64,000 nucleotides of DNA, taken from positions 124,001 through 188,000 of the forward strand of contig ARYC01000148.1 of assembly GCA_000711775.1 (NCBI GenBank). Direction: 5' to 3'. Shown here in pieces: positions 24,527-37,085 of the stretch. The stretch is from Oxytricha trifallax. Lineage: Eukaryota; Ciliophora; Spirotrichea; Sporadotrichida; Oxytrichidae. The stretch's first letter is position 1; every line of letters starts with the position of its first letter. The notes beneath the pieces were generated by a model. That model saw nothing but the letters and a program-made list of their open reading frames with translations. It had not been told where the DNA came from and ran no database searches. The position numbers and the translations under genes are program-made.

Positions 24527-26364
24527 AATTTTAAATTATTTAAATTTACCCTATAGGCAATAGTTTTATTTAATTTAGTTTAATTTTTAGATTGTTGAAA
24601 TGAGCCATTTTTTGTTCTTCAAACATTGAATTCTTTAAGTAATCTCTTCTCATTTTCATCAAAACCATTATTTTGGAATTGCAAGAAAAATGGTTTTGTC
24701 TTGATGTCTAATCCTGATCATAGTTCTCTTTTATTCATAAATTTATTTGATCATACAGCTTTGCCTTTGACGAACTTGCCGAGTTGTACCATATTTTTCT
24801 AAAAATTTTAATTTATTTAGATAGTTATAAACTCTAACTCATTTATATAACTGCTTTATAATTCATCATTTTTTTAAAGAATAGCAAAGCTGTAAGTATG
24901 CTGATAAAATTCTCTGTTAATAATAAGGAAATATTATGTTTCTAATTTCACAAAGAAGCTTTCGTTTACTAAAGCTTATGATCCAATTTTACTTAACTAT
25001 CTTATATAGCCTTCAGCCACTGAATCAAAGAGAATTTTAGAATATCAGACAAAACGATGGAGGATTTGGACAAAGAACAGACTCAGATGAAAATTTGAGG
25101 AAATTGAAACAGTTTTTCAAATTCTTAAAAGTGTGCTCATTTCAACAGAATGAAGATCTTGACTCATTGGAGAAAAATCATGAGAGTTGCAAAGACCGAG
25201 CAGTTAAAGAAGGAAATTCAAATTTATCAGCAAAACCACGACAGAGAAGTCGATGCCAAGGACGCTATTCTTCAAATGCTTGATAGAGACCTCGATGAAG
25301 CTGAGGAGCAATATCAAATGGCTCTTAGAAATCACTTAATTCATGTTGATGAACTTATTGCTTTGTAAAATAGCAGGTTGAGAGGTCTCTAAGAAGAATT
25401 CGAGAGAGACTTGAAGATAATTCATACCAATCAGGCAGATTTTTTCATATTAAAATGTCGCAATTTTACAGTAATCTACAGAGTCCAAAGCTGATAACTA
25501 CAAGAAGCTGCTGAAGGATAATGAGAAATCATCAATGACTATTAACACTTATCAAAGATCCATCAATAGATTGAAAGAGCAAATCGCTTACTGGAGCTTG
25601 AAAATGTAACAAAACAAACGTGAGTGTGAAGAAAGAAATTCTAAGCTAAGAAAGGAGAAGGATATGATTGTCAAGTAAAAATGAAGTAACTCTATTATTC
25701 ACCACACTAAATTTCATAGTAATTCTCTGTTTGAAGAAGAAAATGATTTAGTTCAGAGAGGACGAAGAGAGAAGATTGGGAAATTTGACAATTAACTCAA
25801 AAATGTGCATGGACAAACTCAAGGAATATTAAAAGCTCGGTGAAAAGATATTGAAAACTGCTGAACTTTGCCGTAAACTTGAGACTGAAAAAGAAAAGGT
25901 ACTGCCTTTCTATTAAAGTGATCCTGAAACTATGGTTGAGCTAAACGAAATTATGGTTGAAAAGATTGAGGGCATGAAAAAGCAAAAGTACAATGAGTTC
26001 TATCTATAAACCTTAAAAACGTTTAATACAGTGATCTATCTAGAGTTATTCATTTTAATTAGACTCCTTCTATAAGAGATACAACAAAGTCTTGTTAGAT
26101 AAATTAGCAATTGACAAGCAAAAGAACACTTTAGAGAAAGAAAATATGTTTTTCAAGAGTCTTTTGAAACAGTACTTGGATGGAGTCAGCGTGAACGACG
26201 ATGTCATGAACAGTAATAATCCACTACTTGTAGTTAACAATAAAGTCAATCTAAACAGGCCACCAGTAGAGAGAATGGATGGTGGAGCACCTCACAAGAC
26301 TGTGGTTGAAGCTAATGTTGTTGTTAATAACAGAACAATGCAGAGAAACGCTAACTATTTCTGA
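24166..26364 (+). CDS. DRC2: DRC2 (CCDC65), nexin-dynein regulatory complex subunit; scrambled
   Basis: Coiled-coil axonemal protein of the nexin-dynein regulatory complex in cilia. Reading order is MDS1 plus (from [12 protein letters not shown], 25057), MDS2 minus (24660-24593), MDS3 plus (25135-25421), MDS4 minus (24526-24166), then plus from 25478. Pointers: GATGAAAAT (25086-25094 with 24652-24660), GCTCATTTCAACA (25135-25147 with 24593-24605), a 17-mer AGAGACTTGAAGATAAT (25405-25421 with 24510-24526), ACAGAGTCCAAAG (25478-25490 with 24166-24178). Joined, they give a continuous DRC2-like protein: [83 protein letters not shown] and [16 protein letters not shown]4 also holds a stop-free 69-bp IES. 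A later pointer TTCTAT joins NEFY to KRYNK. Stop TGA 26362-26364. Confidence 0.9.
24593..24660 (-). other. DRC2 inverted MDS2
   Basis: Coding block on minus encoding [19 protein letters not shown]. It is bounded by pointer copies GATGAAAAT (plus ATTTTCATC, 24652-24660) and GCTCATTTCAACA (plus TGTTGAAATGAGC, 24593-24605), each matched once on plus downstream. Assembly needs inversion of this 68-bp piece. Confidence 0.85.
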
Positions 26365-26517
26365 GATTAACATGAGAAATATATACTGCTATAAAATTTA
26401 AATAATTTAATTGCTATTAATTCAGATTTAAAACTTAAGTCACATATTTTATGCAGAATTCAAAAATAAAATATAAGAAAAATACATTAGGAAATAAACT
26501 AATTATATTAAATTAAA

Positions 26518-27481
26518 TCAGGCAAAGATTCTAGGTATGTAGATACTATATCTTTATTTATCCCTTACACTGACATTTATTGGATAGTAGTAAGTCTTGC
26601 TCGAAGACTGGACATCTGTTCTGGGGCATTGGCTAGACATTTTAACAATCATGTGGTTTTTGCATCCTGGTCCATAGATTATCACATTGAATGTTGGCTT
26701 CTTGTTTCTTTCCCTTTAGATTTGAATAGCTGTGCTGTTCATGATTTCAATTGCTTAATTGGTCAGGGAATCCAATGAAATATTTGTTCTTGCTGCTTTG
26801 ATTGATTTGATCAATACTTCCCTGATTGATTGCTGAACCAAGTCCCCTATTAAATTGCAAGTTTGAGAGACTAGATTATTCCTCTGAGTCTACATCATGT
26901 TCAGAAACTATGTCTTGTTGCTGAATCTACTATTGCTAATTGCTGCCTGCTATGCATTAACCTACTCCTTCGAGTATGAAATATAGTTGCGATATGTCCT
27001 AAATGTAGTTGTTGTTCAAATGAGTCCCTTAGATAAAACCCCCAAGCTAGTCTTTCCAATTGCAGAAGAACTGCATGTTGAACATTTTGACTTTCAAATC
27101 TTGCTGCAATTTATCTTGCTTCAATAAAGCCATCTCTTCCTTAATTTTATCAAGATCACTCTTTTGCTTCCTTCTCAAGGCAAAATCAAAGATATCAACC
27201 TTAAGGAAGAGATGCTCATCATCAACTGCCTGCGTGATATCGTTGTGTGCTGGCTGGAAGCATTAGTATTTGTTCTTAGAAATCCAATGTTGCAACTTAT
27301 CAAGGTAGTCATTGTCGAACTGTCTCGAGCACTCAAATTCATCGAGAGTCTCTGTGTTTAGCACATGAATGTTGATAGTCTAGTGTTTAGATTAGTCCTC
27401 GTTTTAGTTTTGCAATTTTACTGACAGAATTGATTTGGACTGATTTTTGTCCTCAACTGTTAAAGATACTTAGTAACTCAT
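26518..27481 (-). CDS. Unknown protein, possibly coiled-coil
   Basis: Start MSYQVSLTVEDKNQSKSIL at 27481. A single frame runs about 160 codons (QFDNDYLDKLQHWISKNKY, KSDLDKIKEEMALLKQDK, FFCNWKDQLGG). The frame then changes near 27030-27000 and continues as helical sequence (NLVSQTCNLIGDLVQQSIRE, LDSLTNQAIEIMNSTAIQ) to the end PTFNVIIYGPGCKNHMIVK...VRDKQRYSIYIPRIFA, with TGA at 26518-26520. The frame change most likely marks an IES not resolved here. The coding character is good (TAA/TAG as Gln, no TGA), but no family is recognised. Confidence 0.55.
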
Positions 27482-27639
27482 TTAATTATTAATATTACAA
27501 TTAAACTCAATTTAATTCACTTATAATAAATCTACTTTAAAACGGCTCATTCATTTAAATATTCAATTAAAACCATGCTTTTATTTAAATATTTAAAGAC
27601 AAATTAAAATAACTTGAAATATAATCACACTTACTTTCT

Positions 27640-29420
27640 CAATTCATAGTAAGCAAATATTGCTGTAATTCTATCTGCAGATTGTTCAGCATCAAAACTA
27701 ACATTTATCAAATCAATAATTACACTGCTGTCTATAACTTCAGCTAAAATAGCTGCTATTAAAGTTGAATCCAATCCTCCAGAAAACATAACTGCTACTT
27801 CTGGTCTATTAAATTAAAATTCTCATAAAAAATCATATAATCTTACCTTTTATCTTTAGTAGATTGAATAATCTGATCAATTCCATTTTAATCTTTTATT
27901 TCTTATTCTTTCTTCTCTTCTTCTATTTAAATTATTACTCCATTATTCAAATCTTAAACCTAAATTTAGTTTAAGTCTTTCTTTTTAAAGGCAAGCTGAG
28001 GTATGTTTTAAACTCTATACTTAACAGCTTACAGAAGCAACAATTTAATATCTCTCAACTGCTATTTATGCCTCAATTCCTTATCAAATAAGTAATTGAA
28101 GGGATTCAGTTTTTATTCTAAATTTAGGTTTATTATTTAACCTTCGAAAGGTTATCAATTAAATCTTAGTTAGGATGGTAAGTTATTGAATGAATTAAGA
28201 TTAATATTTTGACCTTGATTTTTTATTGTGAGATAGGAATTTGAAGGGATTTCGAAATGTTGAACTTAATTCTATTCATCTACGTTAATTAAAGTTATAG
28301 AACTAATATTAGCAAAAACATTTAAGTCACTACAAATAAAATTAAAGTATTTTATGTTTACCTAGGAGCTGATTAATAGCTCATTGGTTCCTTCTTTATA
28401 AGTAAGAATTAAACTTCTTTTTCCAAAAATATCTCTATATATGAAATAGGCATCTCTCTTTTTATCATAGAATATAAAACTCATATCACTTGCTTAGAAC
28501 ACTTAACCTAACATTTCAGCTACTTCATCAAAGTATTATTAATGATTCTTTATTTAAACAATCAGACTACTTTAATTAAATTAAATTAGGTGTATTATAT
28601 AAATTATAGTCACATTAATCCTGAATTCCATCTATCTCTAACATTTCACAGATTTAATGATACTTTTAACAAGCTTAATTGATAATTTGAAAAAGCTATA
28701 CCCCATCATTTTAATGCACACAATCAAAGTCTCTGACTTACTTACTATCTACATAACTATATTTAGCATATCCATTTTGCTTGTTGTTCTGCTGAATTTG
28801 TACGAATTCCTACTTCGAAATAATTGAAGTATCTAGATTCTCTTTTATTTGGTCATTCATTAAGTAAAACACTTCGCCATTATATAACATGAAATTTCCA
28901 GTATTTTCATCGTAGTATGGTTATGGAGCAGTCTCTTAGCCTCTTAAATGCAATACTGAAGAGAAAATTATTGGCGTGTTTTGAGATTCATTTAAAGCTA
29001 GTTAGTATAATTTATTATCTAGTCTCATTTCTTCAATTTTATAGCATAAAATATGGTAATTAATGTGATGTTATTATAAAATATAGTAATTTGCCCTATG
29101 TTAAACCTCTGAGCAGAAGGCCCTCTTTTACCAATCGTATCAATTACTTATTGCACTGTTATTGATTATCCAATAAATTTAATTTCTTGAACTTTATCTA
29201 AATTGAAAATATCTCCACCATTTAGTATTTGATCTTTCTATTCTATATCACTTATTGTTTATTGTTGAATATTTATGATAGTACTCTATTTAGATTCTTC
29301 TTAATCCCCAAGTATTTTACTATCTTTCATCAGCTCATCTTATACAAGCTATTTCAAGTTGTTCAAACTAATGTGAGAAAGGTTTTACAAGTTAAGTAGA
29401 TACAGCAATATTCCACACAT
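27640..29420 (-). CDS. Asparagine-synthetase-like protein, N-terminal part (minus-strand MDSs)
   Basis: Start MCGILLYLLNL at 29420: the Met-Cys start is the class II glutamine amidotransferase nucleophile once Met is removed. Following blocks include KRGPSAQRF, LHLRGQETAPQPYYDENTG, FMLYNGEVFY (GATase substrate loop) and DIFGKRSLILTY. Near the left end comes RPEVAVMFSGGLDSTLIAAI, the SGGxDS PP-loop of the synthetase domain, then DLINVSFDAEQSADRITAIF. These fit the ASNSD1-like branch of asparagine synthetases. At least five blocks are separated by AT-rich IESs. The remainder of the synthetase domain is on the opposite strand at 30480-31227, so the gene is scrambled with an inversion. Confidence 0.8.
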
Positions 29421-30479
29421 TTTATTAAAAGTTATTAATAATAATAAGAATATGATAATAATAATATGATTTCATTGATGTTTCTATGGACCCCCGTTCT
29501 AATAAAGCATGATAGCTTATAAGGGACAAGCCCTTTTATATTAAATTTTTATATCATCTGATCTGTTCAATCTCTCTCTAATGTCACTTCAGTTTGATCT
29601 TTAATTCAAACTAAGATTATCATTGTTATCTGTTTGACCTTATTTGCCCTAAGTAAACTCTTTCTCTGTTGAAGAATTGAGTTGTTTATAAGATATTAAA
29701 AGTTATTATATAAACTATAAAATAATTTTATAATTTGTATTTAATTAGACCATTTATCGGTAATTTGATTATAATCACTCATTATATGTTATTAATACTT
29801 TATATTTTGTTTCATTAATCTGTCTTTATGAGTTTAAATCCATATTGCAGCTGTTTTTCCTAACTTTTTCAATTATAGATTGTATCCAGACCGAAAAATA
29901 AGATTAATCTGTGCAGATTACTAAAAATAAGACATTTAAGAATAAGAATAAACAGTTTAACACTTAATTTATCCAAAGAATTCTCACATGGATTTCAATA
30001 TTGCTTGTGCTTTGCATTTCGCATCTAAATGCGAAGGATATCTCTTTAATGATGATTAATTATATTTATTAATAATTAATGAGAATTAAGTGTAAGTAAA
30101 TGACACTTTAAAAATTTATATATTAATGCCAATTAATTAATATAGATATTTTTAATTCACATATCATATATATATATTAAGAAATATAATTTTCAATATA
30201 AAGAATTGCTTTAAAAATATTTTAAATTTCTGACAAAGTTAAACTCAACTCTTCTTTATATAATTATAATTTTGAATGATAACTTTTATTGCAAAAAACT
30301 ACTTAATATGTTTTTACTTTTTCTATTAACATTAAAGAAATATCTTAAAATATAAAATTCATTCATACAACTTATATTTCTTATTATATTATAAAAAATA
30401 TATATTTTATCTACCTGTTTTAATTATGAAACATTTACTCTTTGACAAATAAATTATAGTAATTTAATTAAGTATTAAT
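29421..30479. other. AT-rich gap between inverted halves of the synthetase gene
   Basis: Very AT-rich. On minus, 29500-29690 reads as an N/Q-rich peptide (LNSSTEKEFTQGKQGQTDNN) with one TGA, and may be an unassigned MDS or 5' noncoding sequence. From 29700 to 30470 nothing coding or repetitive was recognised. If both halves are one gene, much of this is eliminated DNA. Confidence 0.4.
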
Positions 30480-31227
30480 ATTATAATGATGAATACTTTG
30501 AATCAGATCATTTCAAGATGATTAATGAAAAAGTATCACTTAGTTAGACTAGTAAATAAGCCTAGAACCTTAGTGAACTGAAAAAAGTAGATAATAAAGC
30601 AAAATCTTATGACTTTGGCCTAATTTCATCAGTTGTGTCGAAAATTGATCCTAAAATATACAGACATGAAGATTATTAAAATTATTATAAAAATATCGCA
30701 TAAATTCCTATTGATTCTCAAGTAAAATAATGTTAAATTGTAAATTTTAAGATTAATGGATTAAGTCAAGGAGTAAAGTTGTATTCTCTGGTCTAGGTGC
30801 AGACGAGGTTTTTGGGGGTTACGCTCGTTATAAAACAGCTTTAGAACGTGGAGGAATCTAAGAAATGGAAAATGAGATGAGTATGGACCTAGATAGAATT
30901 TGGCATAGAAATATGGGCAGAGATGATAGAGCTATTTCTTATAATGGCAAAGAAGCCAGATTTCCATTTCTCGATACCAATCTTATGAGATACTTGAGGG
31001 ACAACGTATCCACTCAGGACTTATGCAATTTCAAGGATTTCAGGGGTTAAGGGGACAAGAAAATGCTCAGAGAAGTGGCTAGATATGAATTTGGACTGTA
31101 GTTTGCTGATAAATTTGAGAAAAGAGCCATTCAGTTTGGTACAAGGATAGCTAAATAAACGAATATTATGAAGTTTGGCTCGAATAGAAAAGCGAATGGT
31201 AAAGCTTAGTACCAGAAAAAGAAATGA
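30480..31227 (+). CDS. Asparagine-synthetase-like protein, C-terminal part (plus-strand MDSs)
   Basis: From about 30770 a clear block reads [74 protein letters not shown] and [12 protein letters not shown], ending QYQKKK at TGA 31225-31227. These are signature segments of the ASNSD1-type synthetase C-terminus (SGxGADE, RNx[14 protein letters not shown], KRAIQFGxRIAK). An upstream block (about 30480-30725, [17 protein letters not shown]) is probably part of the same gene, with lower certainty. The N-terminal GATase domain and the PP-loop are on minus at 27640-29420. The joining pointers were not resolved. Confidence 0.75.
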
Positions 31228-31516
31228 TTTAACTGATTTAATTTAAATTACAAACCTTAAATATCTCATAAATAATCGCACTTACATTATATCTGGAGAA
31301 ATGAAAAATAAAATAAAATTTTAATATTAATCTTTTACAAATGGATATAGAAAGAATCATCGAGTGGTACTTATTTCAACATTTTTATATTCATTATTTT
31401 AGGACCCTTAAGAATTAGTAAAAATCGTTTAAATTTGAATGAATGATTAATTTTTAGATCAACATTCTCACAAAAGGCACAAAATTATATTATGGTTTAA
31501 ACTCAATCATCTTTAT

Positions 31517-34120
31517 TCAATTTTTCTTGGTCTAAGATAGTCTTTTGTAAGCGTTCTCTCCGACCAACTACCTGAGGTCATCGAGACTCTCGATAACATC
31601 ATGTTCCTTTTAGGCGTCGGATACTGCATCCAGAAGCACTTTGCTGAATCGCTTCCTATAGATGAGAGCTACTAGATGCTCGAGATGGTCCAGCTTTTCA
31701 ATCGATATCTACTTCATCTTATGTAAAAGCTGCTACTTTGGCAAGTTTGATACCGGGAAATATTTTGACTGCAATGCTCCCATACTCCTTGAGCTCCTGC
31801 CCCTCATCTGCAGATATTGACTCTCTGAATCGATGTCGCACGCAATAAGTACCTGGGCATCAGTTCTGAACCTAGTGTTGTAGCCATAACTTTCATCATT
31901 GCCAAGAATTAAAATCCCATTAGGCCACGATTGAATTTCATCTAAAATTGCAGGGGAGATGCCCACCCTCACTTTGATTTAGTCCATTTAAGTGATCATA
32001 TCTCGAACAATGATCTTCTCATGATCATTACAGAAGATTATTATGGGGGTTGCAAGACAATATTCCTCGATTTACTTCTTTAGCTTTGAGAGTCTATCTT
32101 CCACATTAGAGCATATAATAACTTTTCCGCCCTAATCTTGATTCAGAGAATGCAAAAGTTCGTATTCACTCTTGAACTTCAGAACTTGGGGTGAAATACA
32201 TACTTGAGCAAGCACTCTATGAATACCGGAATCGCAAGTAGCGCTGAACATGTATGACTTGCTCAATCCTAAATCCCACAAGCCAAACATTTTGCCATCA
32301 TGGTATAGAAAGGGATGCTTCCAAGTGATTCGATCGAATTCATCAATGATTAGGATATCATAGGACCTCTTAGTCTTGTAGAAACTATCTATCGTATCAA
32401 TCTGCAACTAAATGCCTAGAGGCTGAAGAAACTTCTAGGTTTGAATCTTAAGGATAATGTCAGGAACTATAATAAGTACTTTCTTGCCCTGATGAATCCA
32501 ATAACAAGCCAGCAGTCCCATTATCCAAGTTTTACCAGACGCCGTTGGCATTTAAACTTGAATGTTGTTTTGCTGATGACTCAAAATTATAGCAGATATT
32601 GTCGACTAATAAGTTGAGTGCTTATAATCTTAGCAAATTTCCTGCATTTATTGTGAGAATCTGTAAACTTCCTCAATCGATACTAAGTGACCGGCGATCG
32701 CAGTTTTAGAAAACTCTTACCAAATTTATTAGCTCTTCAATTCAATCTCAGTTTAATTTTTCTGATTTTACGAACTTGAGTGTAGTTTACTGAGTTCACA
32801 CATCCATGAAGCCTCATCCTGTTTGAATATTTACTCTAACTAGTCAATCTCGAAGTCCTTCACGTATTAGAGGACCATCAACAGTCGCTCCAGTTGTATG
32901 TTTATGTGTGGGCGCTTCGAGAGCATCGTGAGAAGGATCCTCCTCTATGAAAATACTCCTATAAGCTCTGCTAGCATGCTTGAGGGATCCTGCTTGACCT
33001 TCGTGACTGAAATCATGGTTATCAGATCTTCTCTGTAAAGTTTGTTGACCTTTTTAATCGTTGATATGAAATCATTGAATAGAAAATTTTCTTTGTTTTT
33101 TACGATAACCTCGGCCTCCTTTTCACTAAAACTATTCTTGACTAGAAATTATTCGAAGATTTCTATGCTTTCTGGAGAAGTTGTAGTCTTAAGCGATGAA
33201 AGTGAATTTAGCTCTATCAATAAACCGACCAACCCCATTGTAATTGGCTAGTTGCTATCCTTTAGGTGTCTGTTTATTGATGACGCCATCGTGCCTAAAA
33301 CGATTCTCTCCGCTTCATCAAAAATTTGAACGTCTACGCTATGCTTTAAGTTTGGATAGAGTGTGTGAATCAGAGTTTAGCCTTCCAATGGTAACTCTTT
33401 GATTATTGCAGAGGCAGCCAAGTGAAACTTTAGAATTTGTGATTGGGAATAATTCTTGAGTTCCTTCTCGATTTACTAAATCTCCCTCGTTTAGAACAGT
33501 TTAATTATGTGATTTTGTTAATGTTTCAGCTAAGTATTAATACTGTCAGCATAAAAATCCTTATCTTAGATGAGAGACTGATTCAACTTTTGAATCACAC
33601 ATAGCTAAAACTCTTAATCCAGCTCTGAAAATTGCTGAATAAGGAAGATTGATATTTTTGAAGTGTCATTGAAAGATTAACTTGCTTGCTAATGAGTGTC
33701 GCTTGAAAATTTAGATCTGGACTTCTGGAAAATCTTGCCCATCTTGGCAAGTGGCTATAAGGCAGATCCTCTTTTCTATAACTAAGTGTCTTCCTTGATC
33801 CTCAGACCTCCGAGAGCTCGCTTCAGAGATTGTCTCTTGACTCTAATATAGTTTTTAATAAGTTCGCAATCAAGAGCATTTAAAGGGTATTCAGATAACT
33901 TTGGATGATCCTGAATGTCTTTATAGGTTTTCTGATAGTTGTTTGTTATAAGTCCCAATGTCAACTTTGACTGAGAACATGGAGTCTTGACGTCTGGCTG
34001 ATCATAATACTGTTTGAACTCAGAATAGGTTTTCTTTATTTTATTTAGATGTACTTTGGATTAGTGTTTTTACTATCTCTTATTGGTATCTTCTGAGGAT
34101 TTTGAATGTGCTGACAACAT
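31517..34120 (-). CDS. SF2 helicase-like protein inside TBE-related element
   Basis: One uninterrupted frame of about 867 codons from MLSAHSKSSEDTNKRQQ (34120) to RLSQTKKN, TGA 31517-31519, with TAA/TAG as Gln and no TGA seen. The N-terminal 500 residues are mostly helical with no recognised fold. The helicase core follows: QMPTASGKTWIMG (Walker A), VLIIVPDIILKIQT, DILIIDEFDRIT (DExD box), YMFSATCDSG (motif III), and QMRGRSSRSMGALQSKYF (motif VI, resembling the QxRGRSxRxG of SecA-like ATPases). Key ATPase residues are present. Unlike the host genes here it has no IES. A possible further start at 34196 lies in another frame. Likely an ATP-driven nucleic-acid or protein remodeller; a role in transposition is speculation. 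Relation to ciliate SecA-like helicases is suggested by motif VI only. Confidence 0.8.
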
Positions 34121-34599
34121 GGATTTAGTTGATGACAGCTTTGATTAAAATCGAGAATCGTCACTATCGTACATTGATTCTGAAGAGTCGCTCATTTTCA
34201 AATTATGAATTTGTGATTTTTTTTATCTTAAGAAATTTAAATTTAAATCACTTAATCTGGAACTAAAACATCATTTATGATTAGAAATAATAAAAGGGGG
34301 GGTGGTCAGACCCTAAATTTGACAACAAATTTTTTTCAAAAAAATCACATAAAAGTCCAAAAAAATCACAATAATCACAGAAAATCACAAAAAATCACAG
34401 AAAATCACAAAAAATCACAGACAAAAAAATCACATTTTTTTAAAATAAATAATCACAGCCCCCCCTACTTTTTTGGAAAATCTATTAAGATTAAGATTTT
34501 TCCACATTGCTATGTAAGTTTTTAATAATTTAGCTGTTTTCCTTATAGTTAAGATAGTGATTATAAATTATTTTTAATTGGATATAGGTAATAACATTT
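34121..34599. repeat. Spacer with AAAATCACAG tandem repeat
   Basis: Between the divergent helicase and 22-kDa-type genes. At 34331-34440 a short A-rich motif, AAAATCACA(G/A), repeats irregularly about ten times. A run of G at about 34296-34303 and a run of C at about 34447-34453 flank the block in inverted orientation. No coding sequence. It may be the shared promoter region of the two divergent genes. Confidence 0.6.
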
Positions 34600-35440
34600 A
34601 TGGAGACAAATTCTATAAAAAGATCTTATCAGCAATTTCAGATGAGCGATAGCCATGCTGAAGATAGTATTTTGAAGATTAATCCTCACGAGCTTGGTGG
34701 GAAATTTAAGTCTAAGCTTGACATTTACACTTATCTTACTGAGATTCGTAAATTTATTTGCCCTTAATAAAAATAGTGGGATACTACATGCCTCCTATAG
34801 ATGGAGTAAACAGAGAATACTTGAGGCTAGTATTTAAGGGGACTAAACAGCTTCTAAAAATGGATCAGATTAAGATGGTTAAGGTCCCAAAATACGATGA
34901 GCTTTCAGTGAGATAACTTTACATGCAGGTGTGTGACGATTAAGATCTCCGTATATACTTGCCAGATATGTCAGAGAAATCAAAACCTATTGATTGACAA
35001 TATTTTTTCAACGTGCTCAATACCATTTAGCCAGACTATCTTACCCACATAATCAACAAGTCCAGAGTAATGAGGAACAGCTTAGATGGTCAAAGTTAGA
35101 AGAATGACTTCATTCTTATTCAGACAACTGGTTTTCTCAGTTAACAAGCCATCCCTTTTTCAAGTATTTTACTTTTCTTAACACAATACAAACTAGAAAA
35201 ATCTGGAAGGACAATGCAGCTTCTAAAAGCATCAGCGAAGTGATGAAAGCCAGAAAACCTAAATAGTCTCCGCCAAAAGTTTTGTCTCTTAAACAATTCA
35301 AGGGAATCGAGAATGCCTCAGCTGGCAAAGGAAGTAAGCCAAATGATGGCGCTCGTCTCATGGAAGCGAACACCACTATGTTTGAATCTCAATCTGACAC
35401 TGGTTTGATGAACAATGGGACAATGCGATTTAACATATGA
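34600..35440 (+). pseudogene. 22-kDa-type TBE ORF, diverged copy
   Basis: Start METNSIKRSYQQFQMSD at 34600. KLDIYTYLTEI is followed by a 29-bp intron (34748-34776, GTAAAT...AAATAG) whose removal gives LGYYMPPIDGVNRE. This aligns with YRYLTQHVGLFLPTMEG of copy A, intron in the same place. KVPKYDELSVRQLYMQVCDD aligns with [20 protein letters not shown], and QYFFNVLNTIQPDYL with [15 protein letters not shown]. One in-frame TGA (before QYFFNV) and one frame slip (near 35131, before FSQLTSHPFFKYF) interrupt it. The C-terminal tail (KARKPKQSPPK to MNNGTMRFNI, TGA 35438-35440) is longer than in TBEs. Function unknown. Confidence 0.75.
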
Positions 35441-35520
35441 TCATTCATTAGCATAATTTAAATTAACATCATAAATCAAACTTTTTCATTTTTTTCTTGC
35501 ATATTTCTCTAATAACATCA

Positions 35521-36440
35521 TCATCCACACTGCTGAAATGCTTATCTCAATACTCGTTTAGCGTCAAACTTCTCGTCCTATCCGACAATCTTCATCTTCA
35601 TCCTCTTGAACTGGTTCTTAAGCACCGAAAAGTAATTCTCTATAGGATTGTATTGAGGTGAGTAAGGTGGTGTGAATATGAGAATGATGCCGAGCTCCTC
35701 TGTTAATGCTTTGATCTTTTTGCTGTGATGCACTCTTAGATTGTCTAGAACCACTGCAAGTCTGCAACTTAAGTTCTATTCATGCAAGCCTATGATGAAT
35801 TCATAGAACTTTTCAATGTCTACTGACCTCTCATAACTATAGTAAAGTTCAAGACCTTTGTCTGGAGATACTCCTGCAACCACTGCAATACTTTTTGTGA
35901 ATTATAGTTTGTCTTTCACAATAATATTCATATTCCTATTGCTGTACTCTTACTTGAGATTGGTAGAGTAAGTAAACATCACCTCGTCAATAAATACTAC
36001 CTTCCTTCCTTTCTGTAGTGCATTAGTTAGCTTGCTTCTCATCTCTTAAAAGAGCTCTTGCGTTTTAAGGTTCTAAGTAGGGCTCATGTATTTGTTTACT
36101 CAAATGAACTTTCTCTTAATTCCTCTTTCCTTATAAATTCGAGAAAGTTTGGAGGGAGAGATTCTCAGCTCTGGGAACTTCCTATGGAACACCACGCATC
36201 TCTCCCCTAAGGTCATTCCAGCCTGGAGCTGCAAGGTAGTCTAATTTGTGAGAAATTCAATGTTATCATCAGATAGCTTGGCAACTTTCCAAATTCGATT
36301 ATTATCTATTGGTTTTTAGCTTGTGAGTGTGCATATTCTTTTAACCAATGAGCAAGGTATGTTGGTAAGTCATGAATTGATTAGAAGCTTAAGTAAACTG
36401 GTGAGTCTTGAGATGGATTCAAGCATTTAAACCTGAGAAA
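35521..36440 (-). pseudogene. DDE transposase of the TBE-related element
   Basis: IS630/Tc1-type transposase. The region FHRKFPELRISPSKLSRIYK aligns with [20 protein letters not shown] of the copy-B transposase. Catalytic residues: Asp in KVVFIDEVMFTYS, Asp in AVVLDNLRVHHSKK, Glu in PPYSPQYNPIENYFSVLK, so DD34E-like spacing. The C-terminus is KFDAKRVLRQAFQQCG, TGA 35521-35523. Two in-frame TGA codons interrupt it: one after GIKRKFI and one in the N-terminal region near 36378. The catalytic triad itself is intact. Its stop lies 81 bp from the convergent 22-kDa-type stop. Confidence 0.8.
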
Positions 36441-36891
36441 CAGTATTAAGTCATGCACGTTAGTCAATGCACCTGGTTAATTCAGCATAATGGAAAATTT
36501 TTGATAAAGTTGATTGTGTGGGTTAGTATTCTGAATTCAAATTTAAAAGTGATTTTATTGATGATTTAAGTTTCATTATAAAACTTTGCCATTAAGTAGA
36601 TAGATCAATTAAAGTTTCTTAACTTAATTGTGAAAGTTGCTTTTGTTAATATGTTATCGAAAGCTCATAATCTCTGAAAAGAACTTCTAGGTTTCAGTCT
36701 TTTAATCTATCATAACTTCATCCGAGTTAATCATGAATAAAGCTTTTAGTTTGAATTGGTTTTAAATTGAGGATTATATTATGAGCTCGACTACCTTGGA
36801 CCTTTGGTCAAACTATAAATGATTATCATGAGCAGCTTACATTTGACGTATTCGAAAAAGTGTCCCTTTTTGATACTTTATGCTTCATATT

Positions 36892-37085
36892 CTTAGGGTC
36901 CTCAATTTCCCCAGGGACCTCATTTTCCCCAGGGACCTCAATTTCCTCAGGACCTAAATTTCCCCAGGGACCTCAATTTCCTCAAGACCCCATTTTGTAT
37001 AGGGACCTCCTTTTCTACATGGACCTCAATTTCCCCAGGGACCTCAATTTCCCCAGGGACCTCAATTTCCTCAGGACCTCAAAAT
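36892..37085. repeat. 18-bp minisatellite (CCCCAGGGACCTCAATTT)
   Basis: About ten tandem units of CCCCAGGGACCTCAATTT, some with 1-3 substitutions (for example CCTCAGGACCTCAATTT). It reads open in one frame (FPQGPQFPQDP...), but this is a by-product of the 18-bp period. It abuts the proposed right end of the TBE-related element. Confidence 0.85.

Larger units (their letters stand above)
31401..36902 (-). mobile_element. Diverged TBE-related transposon carrying an SF2 helicase gene
   Basis: Three ORFs have the TBE layout: transposase on minus (36440-35521), a 22-kDa-type ORF on plus (34600-35440), and a large third ORF on minus (34120-31517). The first two are clearly homologous to TBE proteins but far more diverged than copies A and B are from each other. 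The third position, normally a zinc-finger/kinase gene, is here a helicase. Possible ends are a short inverted pair, AGGACCCTTAAGAAT at 31401 and its near complement at 36889-36902, with no matching target duplication and no C4A4 block; the borders are therefore tentative. Transposase and 22-kDa ORF each have one or two breaks. That the helicase belongs to the element is inferred from position, orientation and absence of IESs. Confidence 0.6.
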